In this document: one piece after another, positions 1 through 8,719 of the stretch | Layout of the letters: every line of letters begins with the position of its first letter | Numbering within the stretch: the first letter of the stretch is position 1 | IMG/VR virus record: IMGVR_UViG_3300026116_001051 | Span: 1 to 29,005 of that record | From: a virus | Length of the DNA: 29,005 nucleotides | Reading direction: 5' to 3' (one strand) | Position numbers and translations under genes: made by a program | Notes under the pieces: generated by a model | Databases searched by the model: none | The model's input: the letters and a program-made list of their open reading frames with translations, nothing else | Told to the model about the DNA's origin: nothing

Positions 1-2634
1 GACCAGGCTGGCTCCCTGGCCCGTCGCCTCGCCGCCGGCCAGAGGCGTACGGGCGATGGCGTCGGCGATCTTGCGGGCCTTCTCCGGGTCATCGCCGGTG
101 ATCCAGTCGATGGGCGTGGTGCCCGGTGGCATCACCGGGCTGCTCTGCCCCAGGTGGCGAATGCGGTCGATCAGCTCGCGTACCGCGCCAAGTTTTTCGG
201 CGATCCAGTCGAGCGTCTTGCGCGCGGCGTTCTCCACGCTCTGCCACATCTCGGCGAACCAAGCCTTCACCGGTTCCCAATGCACCACCACCCAGCCCGC
301 CGCGGTGCCGATGGCCTCGCCGAGCGCCACGAACATCTGCACGCCGAAGCTGACGGCCTGCACCACGCCGCGGATGGCGGCGCCGACCAGTTGCCCGAAC
401 GTCACGCCGGTCGCGCGGGCATTGGCCATCTGCTCCTGGGTGGCCTGCATGGGCTCCAGCAGTTGCGTGATCCAGCGCCACACGCTAACCAGGCATCCGA
501 CGATCACGTCGAACGCCGGCTTGAGCGGCGCGAGCGCGCGGCCGATGTCAGCGAACACCGGCCCTACGGCCTGGCCGATGCCATCCCAAACACCCGAGAA
601 CCAGGCCGAGAGCGGTTGCCAGTAGCGACGTATCGCCAGGGCCGCGACGATCACCAGCGCGATCAGCGCGGCCACCGGCAGGCTCACACCGGTGATGGCG
701 AGCATGGCGGCACGGGCGCCGGTAGCGATGGCTGGGAACAGGCGACCCAGCATCGGCAGGCGCGACAGCAGGCCGCCCTCGGCGCCGCCGGCCATCGCGC
801 CGACGCGAATGCCCCCGAGGCGCATGACGTAGCGCAGCAGCGCGAACTGGCCGAGCAGCCCGCCCAGGCCGATCATCAGGCTGCCCACCGTCGCCAGCAG
901 CACGCCAGCACTGCCGGCGACCAGCAGCATGCCCTTGGCCAGCGCCGGGTGACGTTGGGACCAGCCGCTGACGGCACGCAGGACGCCCACCAACTTGCCC
1001 AAGCCCGCTACGTAGACGGGCAGCAGTTGCTCGCCCAGCTCGCGGTACAGGTCCGACTTGCGGGCCAGCAGCTCGGCCTCCTGGCCCGCGGCGTTCTGGC
1101 GGGCTTCGTCGTAGAGCGCATCTACGCCGAAGGCCTTGGGGGCCGCGGCCAAGTGCTTGGCGATGTTCGCGCGCTCCATGAACAGCGACGCGAACAGGTC
1201 ACCGCCCTTGCGGCCGGAGAACAGCGCGTTGATCTTGCTCACCACCTGCTGGTCGTTGAGCTGGCCGTCCGGGTTGAGCTTCGGGATCACCCGCGTCATC
1301 AGGTACTCGAACGGGTTGCTCCGATAGAGGTCGCCCTCTTTCAGTGCATCGGGCAGCAGCTTCTTGAGGTGGCCCGTCTTCTCATGGACTTCGATAGCGC
1401 CGGGCTTGAGCAGGCCCAGCTGGAACAGTTCGTCGGCCGACTGGCGGGTGGAGCGCCCGGCCGCCCAGTTCTGGTAGGCCGTCGACAGGCCCGTACCGGC
1501 GCGGTGGCCGCCCATTTCCTGCACGGTATGCAGCAGGCCGAAGAAGAACGACTGATCGTCCAGCTGCTTCGCCGCGACGCCGCCGGTCTTGATCATGTTG
1601 AGCAGGTCTTCGGACTTCACCAGGCCGCCGGAGGCGACGTACGCCTGGGTGGCGAAATCCAGCACGCGCTTCAGGCTTTCCGGGCTCTTGGCGGCGCCGC
1701 GCAGCTCGGCCACCTTGAGCAGGTCCATGAACATGGTCTCGGCGGTGTCGCCGTGCCCCTCGCCATGCCCGCCCTGGGCCATCACGGTCTCGATGCCGAA
1801 CTTCATGCGCGCGAGGTAGGGCGTCACTGCCTCCGCCTCATGCATGTCGCGCAGGACGCTGTAGGACTCTTTCAGGAGCTTCAACGTCTCGGTCGCGCTC
1901 GTGCCCATGATGTCCTGCGCCCGGGCAAACTTCACCGCATCGGTCACCAGGGCATCGCCGACGCCCATGGCGCGCAACTGCGCGACCTGCGCCGTCCAGG
2001 CCTTCGCCTCGGTCACCGTAGGGCTGATCGCGTCCAGCAGATGCTTGCCGGTCTCCCGCGTGGCGTAGCCGCCCACGGTGAGATGCGCCGCCGTCGCCGA
2101 ACTGCGCTCGAAGCTTTGGCGGGCCGCGGCCATCTTCTGTTGCTGCTGGGTGAGCGCGCTGAGCTTTTTCTGCTGCTCGCCCAGCTGCGCGTTCGCCGCG
2201 GCGATGTCGTCGCGCAGCCGTCGCTCATGGCCGGCCAGGTCGCGCGTATGGATGCCGGCGGCACCCAGGGCTTCGCGCACGGATTGCAGCCGGCGGACAT
2301 TGGCCTGGTACTGCCCGCCCAGCGCGTCGGCCTGGCGCTTCGCCGCCGCGAACTCCCGGGTCTGCTGCCGAGTCGGGTTCGTGGTGCCGGCAAGGGCGCG
2401 CCCCAGCTCGGTGGCGCGTTGGCGTGCCGCCGCTAGCTGGGTGCCCAGGGCCTGAGTGCCTGCCTTGAGCTGGCGGAAACCCTTCAAATCGTCCTGCGCC
2501 CTCTGCAGTTCCTTGAGGCGCTGGCGGGTCTCGCGCAGCGCCTTGGACGTGGCGGCGGAACTGCCGGCGATGCCGCGCAAGGGCGCGGTCACCTTGTCGA
2601 TCATGTTCAACAGGACACTGAGTTTCAGATCCAC
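1..2634 (-). CDS. T: Phage tail tape measure protein (P2 gpT-like), 3' part outside window
   Basis: The frame is open without a stop from a GTG at 2634 to the window edge (878 codons seen), so the C-terminus is missing. The GTG lies just after the E' stop, with GGCGAGG as ribosome binding site. Residues 1-150 are rich in Gln, Ala, Arg and Lys and look helical or coiled-coil. The middle contains long hydrophobic stretches around residues 565-600 and 645-670, and another follows near 790-820; such segments are usual in tape measure proteins. The family sets tail length and helps DNA pass the inner membrane. The place directly downstream of E/E' is where P2 has T. The P2 protein is about 815 residues, so this one is somewhat longer. 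The long plus-strand frame over the same bases is a GC-driven shadow. Family assignment rests on position, size and composition rather than a single motif. Confidence 0.93.
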   Translation of the reverse strand, partial: MDLKLSVLLNMIDKVTAPLRGIAGSSAATSKALRETRQRLKELQRAQDDLKGFRQLKAGTQALGTQLAAARQRATELGRALAGTTNPTRQQTREFAAAKRQADALGGQYQANVRRLQSVREALGAAGIHTRDLAGHERRLRDDIAAANAQLGEQQKKLSALTQQQQKMAAARQSFERSSATAAHLTVGGYATRETGKHLLDAISPTVTEAKAWTAQVAQLRAMGVGDALVTDAVKFARAQDIMGTSATETLKLLKESYSVLRDMHEAEAVTPYLARMKFGIETVMAQGGHGEGHGDTAETMFMDLLKVAELRGAAKSPESLKRVLDFATQAYVASGGLVKSEDLLNMIKTGGVAAKQLDDQSFFFGLLHTVQEMGGHRAGTGLSTAYQNWAAGRSTRQSADELFQLGLLKPGAIEVHEKTGHLKKLLPDALKEGDLYRSNPFEYLMTRVIPKLNPDGQLNDQQVVSKINALFSGRKGGDLFASLFMERANIAKHLAAAPKAFGVDALYDEARQNAAGQEAELLARKSDLYRELGEQLLPVYVAGLGKLVGVLRAVSGWSQRHPALAKGMLLVAGSAGVLLATVGSLMIGLGGLLGQFALLRYVMRLGGIRVGAMAGGAEGGLLSRLPMLGRLFPAIATGARAAMLAITGVSLPVAALIALVIVAALAIRRYWQPLSAWFSGVWDGIGQAVGPVFADIGRALAPLKPAFDVIVGCLVSVWRWITQLLEPMQATQEQMANARATGVTFGQLVGAAIRGVVQAVSFGVQMFVALGEAIGTAAGWVVVHWEPVKAWFAEMWQSVENAARKTLDWIAEKLGAVRELIDRIRHLGQSSPVMPPGTTPIDWITGDDPEKARKIADAIARTPLAGGEATGQGASLV

Positions 2635-2635
2635 G

Positions 2636-3060
2636 CTAGTCCTCGCCGCCGTTCCGCAACCGGGCGCGTTCGCGCCACTGCACCAACTCGCTCACGTCCA
2701 TGCCGTCCATCGTCGGCGGTGGCCAATGGAAGACCACCGCGATGTCGGCCATGGCGTCTTCGACCGTTACGGGAAGCCCTCCCGCTTGGCCTTCGTCAAC
2801 AAAAAAGAGGCCAGCTCCGACCCGAACTGCGTGATGTCCGCCGGATCGAGCTGGCTGACCTCGTGCTTGGTGAGGGTCGGCACGGTGATGCGCGGCAGGA
2901 CGATTTCGAGCGCCGCGATGTCCATGTGCAGCAGGTTCACCAGCTGCGTACCGCGCAGCTCGCCAGCCTTGGGCTTGCGCAGGCGCACTTCGGTGAGGAT
3001 CTGCTCGCCGCGGCGGATCGGCTCGTCCAGCGTAATGACGGGCATGGTGGTGTCGTTCAT
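2636..3060 (-). CDS. E+E': Tail assembly chaperone fusion E+E' made by -1 ribosomal frameshift
   Basis: The 0-frame product starts at the ATG at 3060. A -1 slip at the heptamer T TTT TTG (2800-2806) moves ribosomes into a frame that runs on to TAG at 2636, giving a product of about 141 residues. The E' part contains the stretch ADIAVVFHWPPP and ends with VSELVQWRERAR, the pattern of the short P2 GpE family (PF06528). P2 makes E and E+E' in the same way, and the sizes are close (P2 about 91 and 142 residues). These proteins act as tail assembly chaperones that bind the tape measure protein, which is encoded immediately downstream. The slip itself is inferred from the sequence and from P2. An independent start at the internal ATG of MADIAVV is possible but has no clear binding site. 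Confidence 0.85.
2767..3060 (-). CDS. E: Tail assembly protein E (unshifted product)
   Basis: This 97-residue protein starts MNDTTMPVITLDEPI and contains the stretch TEVRLRKPKAGELRG, typical of the phage tail assembly chaperone family to which P2 gpE and Mu gp41 belong (PF10109). It is the 0-frame product of the frameshifting E/E' gene; its last 15 or so codons follow the slippery site. An AGGA motif lies about 8 bases before the ATG. It lies 30 bases downstream of the tail tube gene and before the tape measure gene, as in P2. It is predicted to be a soluble cytoplasmic chaperone that is not kept in the virion. Confidence 0.88.
   Translation of the reverse strand: MNDTTMPVITLDEPIRRGEQILTEVRLRKPKAGELRGTQLVNLLHMDIAALEIVLPRITVPTLTKHEVSQLDPADITQFGSELASFLLTKAKREGFP
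2800..2806 (-). promoter_or_regulatory. Programmed -1 frameshift slippery site T TTT TTG
   Basis: On the minus strand the heptamer TTTTTTG sits in E with the phasing T TTT TTG (Ser-Phe-Leu codons TCT TTT TTG). This is the same heptamer used by P2 for E+E'. Stop codons and frames on both sides fit: the 0 frame ends at 2767 and the -1 frame runs to 2636. Confidence 0.85.
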
Positions 3061-3090
3061 GAGGAGATTCCTGGGAAGAGTGGGGAAGGG

Positions 3091-3603
3091 TTACCAGTGG
3101 CCCATCGCGGCGCGCTGCGCGGCCATGCGATCCACGCCGTTGACGACGAGCTTGTTGGCCAACATGTCGATCTCGATCACCGGCACGCCGTCGATGCTGA
3201 GGCGGTAGTAGGCGCACGACACGGAAAACTTGTGCTCGGTGTCGGCCTGCGATTTGGCGTCGCCCGGATCGAACTCCTTGTAGCGGCCGCGTACCGCCAC
3301 TTCGACGGCGTTGTAGCCGCTGCTGCTGTCGGACTGGTACGCCCCGGCGAAGCGAAGCTGCACGGCATCCACCGCGGTGGCGCCGTACTGTTCGAGGGCG
3401 CTGCGCAGGATGCCGCCTGCGGTAAAGGCCAGCTCGATCTTTTCCTGCCCGAGGTCGATCTCGACGGGGCCGGCCATACCACCGGCGAGGTAGTCCTCCA
3501 TCTTGCGGGTCAGCTTGGGCAGCGTGACGCTCGGCACCAGGCCCAGCCAGGATTCGCCGTTCTGGAAGAGGTCGAAGTTTTTCAGTTTGCTCGGGAGCTT
3601 CAT
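3091..3603 (-). CDS. FII: Major tail tube protein (P2 FII-like)
   Basis: The 170-residue protein starts MKLPSKLKNFDLFQNGESW and contains EVAVRGRYKEFDPGDAKSQ, both features of the P2 FII tail tube family (PF04985); P2 FII has about 172 residues. It polymerises into the inner tube inside the contractile sheath, through which DNA passes. Translation start is supported by AAGGA about 8 bases upstream of the ATG. The gene lies 20 bases downstream of the sheath gene and is followed by E/E', exactly the P2 order FI-FII-E. Nothing is truncated. Confidence 0.95.
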   Translation of the reverse strand: MKLPSKLKNFDLFQNGESWLGLVPSVTLPKLTRKMEDYLAGGMAGPVEIDLGQEKIELAFTAGGILRSALEQYGATAVDAVQLRFAGAYQSDSSSGYNAVEVAVRGRYKEFDPGDAKSQADTEHKFSVSCAYYRLSIDGVPVIEIDMLANKLVVNGVDRMAAQRAAMGHW

Positions 3604-3623
3604 GATTCCGTTCCTTGCAGCGA

Positions 3624-4805
3624 TCAGGCGTTGTTGGTGGAGGTGATCGCCGCTTTGAGATCGGCGATGTAGACGTCGGTGAAGGTCTGGCGCAGCGTGA
3701 GGTCTTCCAACGGCGGCACCGGCGTGTAGTCGTAGTTGAGCGCGAGCTTGCCGGCCTGCATGTCGGCGGTCTCGTTCAACGACGGGTCGAACCAGCAGCG
3801 GCCGCCGAGCAGGGCGCCCTGGCGGGTGAGGGCGCGCAGCTTGGCGTTGATCGCATCGATCAGGTCACGGACGAGGCTCGCGTGCATGGCCTTGTCGCTG
3901 TACTCGAACACGCCTTCGCCGATGGTGTCGGCCACGACCTGGGCGGTGCGCGTGTAGGACTCGAAGACGTATGTGCTGGTGTCGCAGGTGCGCGAGCCCC
4001 AGAAGCGGAAACCGTTGCGCTTGACCAGGGTGGTGATGCCCGCTTCGTTGAGCAGGTCCGCGTCGGTACCCTCGGTGAGGTAGTCGAAGTAGACGTCGGC
4101 GCTGATGCCCATCACGCCGTCGACGGGGATATTGGAGAGCACGCGGTGCCAGCCGGCGACCTGGTCGGTTTTGGCACGCAGGCCCAGTGCCATGGCGACC
4201 GTCAGCGCCTTGGCTTCGCGGTTGGCGACGGTGTCCCAGGTGGTGAAATCCGGCCACAGCAGCATCAGCTCGCGCGCGCCGAACCCTTCGCGGTAGGTCT
4301 TGGCATCGGCGAGGGTGGCGCAGTCGTCACAGGTGGCGTAAGCAAAGGCCTTCAAGCGCTTGGCGACCGTGACCAGTGCGTCGGCCACGGGCTTGGTGTC
4401 CAGACCGGGCGCGCCCAGGATGCGCGGACGCACGCCGGTGTGCGCTTCCGCCGTAAGGAGCGCCTGCAGGCCGGTATAGCGCCCTTCCGCGTTGACGGTG
4501 CCCACCGCGTTGGAGGTGGTGGCCGCCGGATCCACGCCTTCGGCGACACGCACGACTACCACCGGGCAGGTCACGATGTCGGCAATGGCTTTGAGCGCGC
4601 GGGCGAGGGTGCCCTTGGTGCCGGCCTTGGCGAGGCCGGCCTTGGGTTGCGTGAGCAGGACCGGCGTGTCCAGAGGGAAGGCGGTCGCATCGGCATCCGA
4701 CGCGGTGGCGACAAAGCCGATGGTGGCGGTGGAGACGGTCTTGAGCGCGTACGGGGCGTCGCTGGTTTCCTGGATGCGCGCGCCGTGGTGGTAGGCGGTG
4801 GACAT
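3624..4805 (-). CDS. FI: Contractile tail sheath protein (P2 FI-like)
   Basis: The 393-residue protein (P2 FI about 396) begins MSTAYHHGARIQETSDAP and shows the sheath family pattern: an N-terminal segment ending in VATASDADATAFPLDTPVLL, a central domain with ILGAPGLDTKPV, and a C-terminal domain with GFRFWGSRTC followed by TYVFESYTRTAQVV. The GFRFWG motif is very typical of P2-type sheath proteins (phage_sheath families). The sheath contracts during infection and drives the tube through the envelope. It starts 3 bases after the fibre assembly gene and is probably translationally coupled to it. In P2 a separate late promoter precedes FI. None is evident here, because there is no intergenic space. 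Confidence 0.96.
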   Translation of the reverse strand: MSTAYHHGARIQETSDAPYALKTVSTATIGFVATASDADATAFPLDTPVLLTQPKAGLAKAGTKGTLARALKAIADIVTCPVVVVRVAEGVDPAATTSNAVGTVNAEGRYTGLQALLTAEAHTGVRPRILGAPGLDTKPVADALVTVAKRLKAFAYATCDDCATLADAKTYREGFGARELMLLWPDFTTWDTVANREAKALTVAMALGLRAKTDQVAGWHRVLSNIPVDGVMGISADVYFDYLTEGTDADLLNEAGITTLVKRNGFRFWGSRTCDTSTYVFESYTRTAQVVADTIGEGVFEYSDKAMHASLVRDLIDAINAKLRALTRQGALLGGRCWFDPSLNETADMQAGKLALNYDYTPVPPLEDLTLRQTFTDVYIADLKAAITSTNNA

Positions 4806-4808
4806 GGG

Positions 4809-5351
4809 TTAGGCCTCGGGGGTGGCGGGGATGGCGTCGGTCGGTGCCGGGGCGTCCGGCCAGACCACGGTGTGCGGGAAGCCCGGCTGCTGCGGCACAT
4901 CGCGCAGCGCCTGGGCATAGGTCGCCAGCGCCGACGCTTCGGTGTCGGTCAGCGTGGTCGGCTGGGCATAGGTGGTTTGCAGCACATGGCGCTGCAGGGC
5001 GTCGGTGACCGGGGCAAGCAGGACATCGCGCTGCGCGCGCAGGCGTGCGGCGATCTGCTCGGTCGTGGGCGGCGGCGGATCCGCCAGCGTGGGCGCGCCA
5101 TCACGGACGACGATCCGTTTGCCGCGGCTCTGGCCGTCCAGCAACGCGCGGTAGGTGTCCTCACTTAAGACGGCCAGGTCACTGGCCGGCGGCAGGGTGC
5201 AGTGCGGATTGGCCTGCTCGATCAACGGACCATCGGCGAGCGTTTGGCCATCGCCCGGTGTCCAGTCGGGATCGCGGACCGGGAGGGTGCGCGGGCCATG
5301 CACCGCATCGCAGTAGAAGCCGCCCTGCACGATGTCGTAGAAGTAGGCCAT
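4809..5351 (-). CDS. Tail fibre assembly protein (chaperone), putative
   Basis: This is a 180-residue protein starting MAYFYDIVQGGFYCDAVHG. A conserved N-terminal motif (YFYD..., then GFYCDAVHG) is followed by a linker rich in Pro and Thr and a helical C-terminal half with RLRAQRDVLLAPVTDALQRH, a pattern common in tail fibre assembly proteins of Mu- and P2-like phages (RR-rL-L--...D). It starts directly after the stop of the tail fibre gene, the usual place for the fibre chaperone (P2 G follows H). The function is inferred from place and general pattern. This class varies with the fibre tip, so sequence identity to P2 G is expected to be low. Confidence 0.7.
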   Translation of the reverse strand: MAYFYDIVQGGFYCDAVHGPRTLPVRDPDWTPGDGQTLADGPLIEQANPHCTLPPASDLAVLSEDTYRALLDGQSRGKRIVVRDGAPTLADPPPPTTEQIAARLRAQRDVLLAPVTDALQRHVLQTTYAQPTTLTDTEASALATYAQALRDVPQQPGFPHTVVWPDAPAPTDAIPATPEA

Positions 5352-7163
5352 TCAGTACCCCAGGGCGAAGTAAGTCAGCCCACACCAACGGTTGGCGTTG
5401 GCGCCGCCGGGGAACTGGATGAAGGTGGTGAAGTGCGTGCGGTCCCAACCGGTGAGCTGGGCGCTGTCGTCGTACTGCGACCAGCCCGCGCCGCCGACGT
5501 TGGTCAGGTAGTCGCTGACCTGCACGGAGAGGCAGCCATTGGGAAACGCGATGGGGAAGCTGAGCGCGGGGCCGGTGCCTTCGTTCCACGGCGCGTCGGA
5601 GAGATACCTCCCCCACTGCACCAGGAAGCCGTTGGGGAACTTCATCCAGCCGTTGCCCTCGGCAGCGAACGAGATTTGCCCGCTATGCCACACGGGATTG
5701 CCCACGACGCGCAGGTCTTCCATCCACGTGGTGCCATCGAGCACAGCGTCGCGGATACGGTCATGCAGCACCCGCCGTGCGGGGCCCATCGTCCAGCCGC
5801 CCCACTTGAGCACGTTGTCGGTGTCCAGGCCGAGGAAGCCACCGGCGATGCCGTCGCGCAGGAAGGCCATCAATGCCGAGGCAGAGGCATTGCCGCCGTT
5901 GCCGACGAGCAGAGGCGGCGAGCCTTCCAGGCCCGTTCCGGCGATGCCTTCGATGGAGGGCATCAGGCCGTTGGTCAGTCGCGTGCCGACGGAGGTGTTG
6001 CTCGCGCCGGCGCGCAGCAGGGCATAGGCGGTGCCGCCGTTCAAGGCGAGGGTGCCGTCATTCTTCAAGGTGGCGTACGCGCCGCCGGTCGCGCCGATCT
6101 GCACCGCGCCCCCGGCGGCCACCACGGCACCCTGGAACACCGGGCTCTGTGTCGGCGCCTTGGCGTCGAGCGCGGTCTGCAGGTTCGTCACGTCACCGAT
6201 GGCGTGCGTGTGCGCCGACGGCGCAAAGGTGGTGGGCTTGGCGGTGATCTCGCTCCATGCCGGCCAGCGCTGGGTCTGCATGGGTGGGTTGTTGATGTCC
6301 GCCCAGGCGTGCGAGTGCGGCGCCGGGGTAAAGGTGTCGGGCTTGGCCGTCACCTCCGACCAGGCCGGCCAGCGGCTCGCCTGCGCGGGCGGGTTGGTGA
6401 TGTCCGACCACGGATGCGCGTGCGCGCTTGGCGTGAACGTGGTGGGCTTGTCCGTGAGGTTGGCCCAGGCGCGGTAGTAATCGCCGTGCTGGCCGTCGAG
6501 CGTGTCGGCATCCAAACCGTTGCCGGGGCCGTCGTCTTTCAGGGCGGCGCTCTTGAGGCCCAACTCCCCGCGGAAGGCGGCGGCCGTGGCCAGTCCCAGC
6601 AGCTTCCTGACGAATGCGGTGGGTGCGCCGACGCCCAGGCGGGCATTTAGCACGGCGAGCAGCGACTTCGGCGTGACGGCGCGCTGCGTATCGGTGCCGG
6701 TGGTCGCGTCGTCCTCGCTGGCCAGCTTCACCACGCCCAGCGTGTCGAGGGTGGCCGCCGGATTGTTGAACGTGGTGTCGCCGAAGGTGATCTGCGTGGC
6801 GTCCGCGTCCGTGAACTGCACGTCGGTGGCCAGCAGCATCGTGGACTGCGCGGACTTCTCCACGATCACGTTGGCCTGGCCGTAGGAGCCGAACAGCGTG
6901 CCGTCGTCCAGGTACCAACCGAACCCGCGCACCGTGTACACGTCCGTGCCCGCATCCGTCACGGTGACGTGGACCGTGTCTTTCGCGGTGGCGCCGCTGG
7001 CCACGGTCGCCAGGCGCTTGATCTCGTTCGGCAGCGGCTGGCCGGGTGCGAAGGCGGTGGCAGTCACTCCCACGCGGGCAATGCGCACGGCCTGGGTGCC
7101 ATCGGCTTGGGCGTTGACCAGGGCCGCGCGGCCGGCCGGCGTGATCGTCAGGGTGAGGGCCAT
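5352..7163 (-). CDS. H: Tail fibre / receptor-binding protein (P2 H-like)
   Basis: The 603-residue protein starts MALTLTITPAGRAALVNAQ and has a virion-proximal N-terminal domain of the phage tail-collar fibre type (PF12571-like, about residues 1-150, with RGFGWYLDDGTLFGSYGQ). GVVKLASEDDATTGTD and AVTPKSLLAVLN follow, which are standard P2-type fibre segments. The shaft contains nearly three copies of a 35-residue repeat and the motif LDADTLDGQHGDYYRAW. The C-terminus (about 480-603) ends QFPGGANANRWCGLTYFALGY, resembling gp53-like fibre tips with GWxxY/aromatic ends. The tip probably binds the host surface receptor. It overlaps gene I by one base spacing and is followed by its presumed chaperone gene. 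Confidence 0.93.
   Translation of the reverse strand: MALTLTITPAGRAALVNAQADGTQAVRIARVGVTATAFAPGQPLPNEIKRLATVASGATAKDTVHVTVTDAGTDVYTVRGFGWYLDDGTLFGSYGQANVIVEKSAQSTMLLATDVQFTDADATQITFGDTTFNNPAATLDTLGVVKLASEDDATTGTDTQRAVTPKSLLAVLNARLGVGAPTAFVRKLLGLATAAAFRGELGLKSAALKDDGPGNGLDADTLDGQHGDYYRAWANLTDKPTTFTPSAHAHPWSDITNPPAQASRWPAWSEVTAKPDTFTPAPHSHAWADINNPPMQTQRWPAWSEITAKPTTFAPSAHTHAIGDVTNLQTALDAKAPTQSPVFQGAVVAAGGAVQIGATGGAYATLKNDGTLALNGGTAYALLRAGASNTSVGTRLTNGLMPSIEGIAGTGLEGSPPLLVGNGGNASASALMAFLRDGIAGGFLGLDTDNVLKWGGWTMGPARRVLHDRIRDAVLDGTTWMEDLRVVGNPVWHSGQISFAAEGNGWMKFPNGFLVQWGRYLSDAPWNEGTGPALSFPIAFPNGCLSVQVSDYLTNVGGAGWSQYDDSAQLTGWDRTHFTTFIQFPGGANANRWCGLTYFALGY
6190..6470 (-). repeat. 35-residue tandem repeat in tail fibre shaft (about 2.7 copies)
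   Basis: Within the fibre gene the protein repeats the pattern (L/V/I)T-KP-TF-P--H-HAW-DI-NPP followed by RWPAWSE. Copies start at LTDKPTTFTP, VTAKPDTFTP and ITAKPTTFAP. The unit is 35 residues (105 bases). The last copy is partial and runs into GDVTNLQTALDAK. Repeats of this kind allow fibre length to change by recombination. Confidence 0.85.
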
Positions 7164-7164
7164 C

Positions 7165-7722
7165 TCAGGCAGCTCCGGTGAATTGCAGATGCACGTAGGC
7201 GACAGGCCGGGCCGCGGCGACCACGCCGAGGCGACCGCGAGCCTGCAAGCCCTGGGTGAAGGTGAAGTGCGACCGGGCCGGCTTGGTGCGGCGAATCTCG
7301 GCGATGACGTCGTCGACGTAGGCGGCGCTCGCTTCGGCGCCGTCGTCGCCGGTCAGGGTCAGCACCACGTCGAAGGTGTGCGGCACGCCCTTGGGCTCGG
7401 TCTGCCACCACTCCCGGATGCTGATGGCGCCACCGAAGGCGGCGGCCACATCGCGTACCGACTGCGACGTGCCTTTGCGGCGCGCGATGTCGATGGCCTG
7501 GCGCACGCGGTTGCGCTTGACCGTGTCGGACCAATAGCTTTTCCAGCTATCGAGGCTCATCGACCAGGCCAGCCATGGCAGCAACTCGCCGCTGATGGTG
7601 TCGGCATTCCAGAGGGAGCGCAGCGGCACCGGCACGTCCAGGGCGTTGAGCGTGACGTGTTCGAGGGTGCGTTCGAGCGGCGTGCTGTTGGGCGGCAGGA
7701 GGCTATCCACCGATACCCCCAT
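7165..7722 (-). CDS. I: Tail protein I (P2 gpI-like baseplate component)
   Basis: The 185-residue protein contains DSLLPPNSTPLERTLEHV near the start, then PLRSLWNADTISGELLPWLAWSMSLDSW, the hallmark of the P2 gpI family (PF09684), where the LLPWLAW segment is strongly conserved. P2 gpI has about 176 residues. The start overlaps the end of J by 20 bases; a GTG a few codons inside (7710) is an alternative. It links the baseplate wedge to the fibres. Gene order J-I-H is that of P2. Confidence 0.95.
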   Translation of the reverse strand: MGVSVDSLLPPNSTPLERTLEHVTLNALDVPVPLRSLWNADTISGELLPWLAWSMSLDSWKSYWSDTVKRNRVRQAIDIARRKGTSQSVRDVAAAFGGAISIREWWQTEPKGVPHTFDVVLTLTGDDGAEASAAYVDDVIAEIRRTKPARSHFTFTQGLQARGRLGVVAAARPVAYVHLQFTGAA

Positions 7723-8719
7723 AGGCCAGCTCCACGCCGATGCAATGCGCAGCCTGGGTCGGGCCGATCACCAGCGTGGCGCGCGGTTCTTCCAGCTCCA
7801 CGTTCTGGATGCCGGCGACCTGCAGGGCGGCGTAGAGCCCGGACAACGTGATGTCGCGGTCCAGGCGCTTGGCCTCGGCGAGATAGGTATCGAGGCTCGC
7901 GCGGGACGCGGCGCGGACGATATCGGCATCCGGGCCGGCGTAGGTCCACAGGGTGGCGCGCACCTGGAAAGGCACGATGTCGGCCGACTGCACGGTGACG
8001 AAGTCGGTCAGGGGCCGCACGTTGTCGGCGCTCACGTTGTCGGCCACGGCAGCGAGCAGAGCGGCGTCGGCCTGGCCATTGCCCTGACGCGACAACACCG
8101 ACACGATCACCTCGCCGGGCCAGCGTGCCGCGGCCAAGGCGGCCTGCATGTCGGCGACCAGGGCCGGCGCTGCGTCGTGACGGGCCAGGACATCGGCCAC
8201 CACCGCGCGGATGTCGTCCGGCTGTGGGCTGATCGCGCTGGCATCGAGCACGTCGCCTGAGGCGCTGCGTGCATGGAAGACGTAGGCCGCTTCCGGCCCG
8301 GCCACCGAGAACGAGGCCGGCGCCAAGGTGATGCGCTCGCGCAAGGCATCGTCGGATTCCATCACGGCGGAGATGGCCAGCTCCGGCTTGGCGGGGCTCA
8401 GCGTGAGGCGTTCGACGCCGTACCAAGCGCCGATGTGGTCGAGGTCTGCACCCTGGGCGGTCGCCAGGAAGTTGGCCCGCGCGGCATCGTTGACGCGCTG
8501 ACGCAGGCCCAGCGCCACGTAGGCGACGGTCTGCAGGATCTTCACGACCGGCTCGGACTCGCGGCTCAGGTCGATGCCCGGCAGGGAGGCGTCGCGCCTC
8601 TGCTGTTGCTGCCACAACGCCGCAAACTGCTCTTTGGCTTTCGCTAGGATCGTTTCGTAGTGGAGCGGTTCGACCACATCGGGCGGTGGCAGGCGGTCGA
8701 GCTGGATGGCGCTGGTCAT
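7703..8719 (-). CDS. J: Baseplate wedge protein J (P2 gpJ-like)
   Basis: I chose the ATG at 8719, giving 338 residues, because it overlaps the W stop as ATGA and the protein then begins MTSAIQLDRLPPPDVVEPL. The frame is open further upstream, but those codons translate to Arg/His-rich noise over W. The stretches YVALGLRQRVNDAARANFLATAQGADLDHIGAWYGVERL and LRERITLAPASFSVAGPEAAYVFHA are characteristic of baseplate assembly protein J (PF04865). P2 gpJ has about 302 residues. It forms the edge of the baseplate with I and W. Confidence 0.95.
   Translation of the reverse strand: MTSAIQLDRLPPPDVVEPLHYETILAKAKEQFAALWQQQQRRDASLPGIDLSRESEPVVKILQTVAYVALGLRQRVNDAARANFLATAQGADLDHIGAWYGVERLTLSPAKPELAISAVMESDDALRERITLAPASFSVAGPEAAYVFHARSASGDVLDASAISPQPDDIRAVVADVLARHDAAPALVADMQAALAAARWPGEVIVSVLSRQGNGQADAALLAAVADNVSADNVRPLTDFVTVQSADIVPFQVRATLWTYAGPDADIVRAASRASLDTYLAEAKRLDRDITLSGLYAALQVAGIQNVELEEPRATLVIGPTQAAHCIGVELAYGGIGG

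Noticed and set aside
154-2436. 760-codon plus-strand open frame over the tape measure gene
   Set aside because: It is rich in Arg, His, Gln, Leu and Ala without motifs, and lies antisense to a well-supported gene in GC-rich DNA; similar long shadows cover FI, J, H and N.
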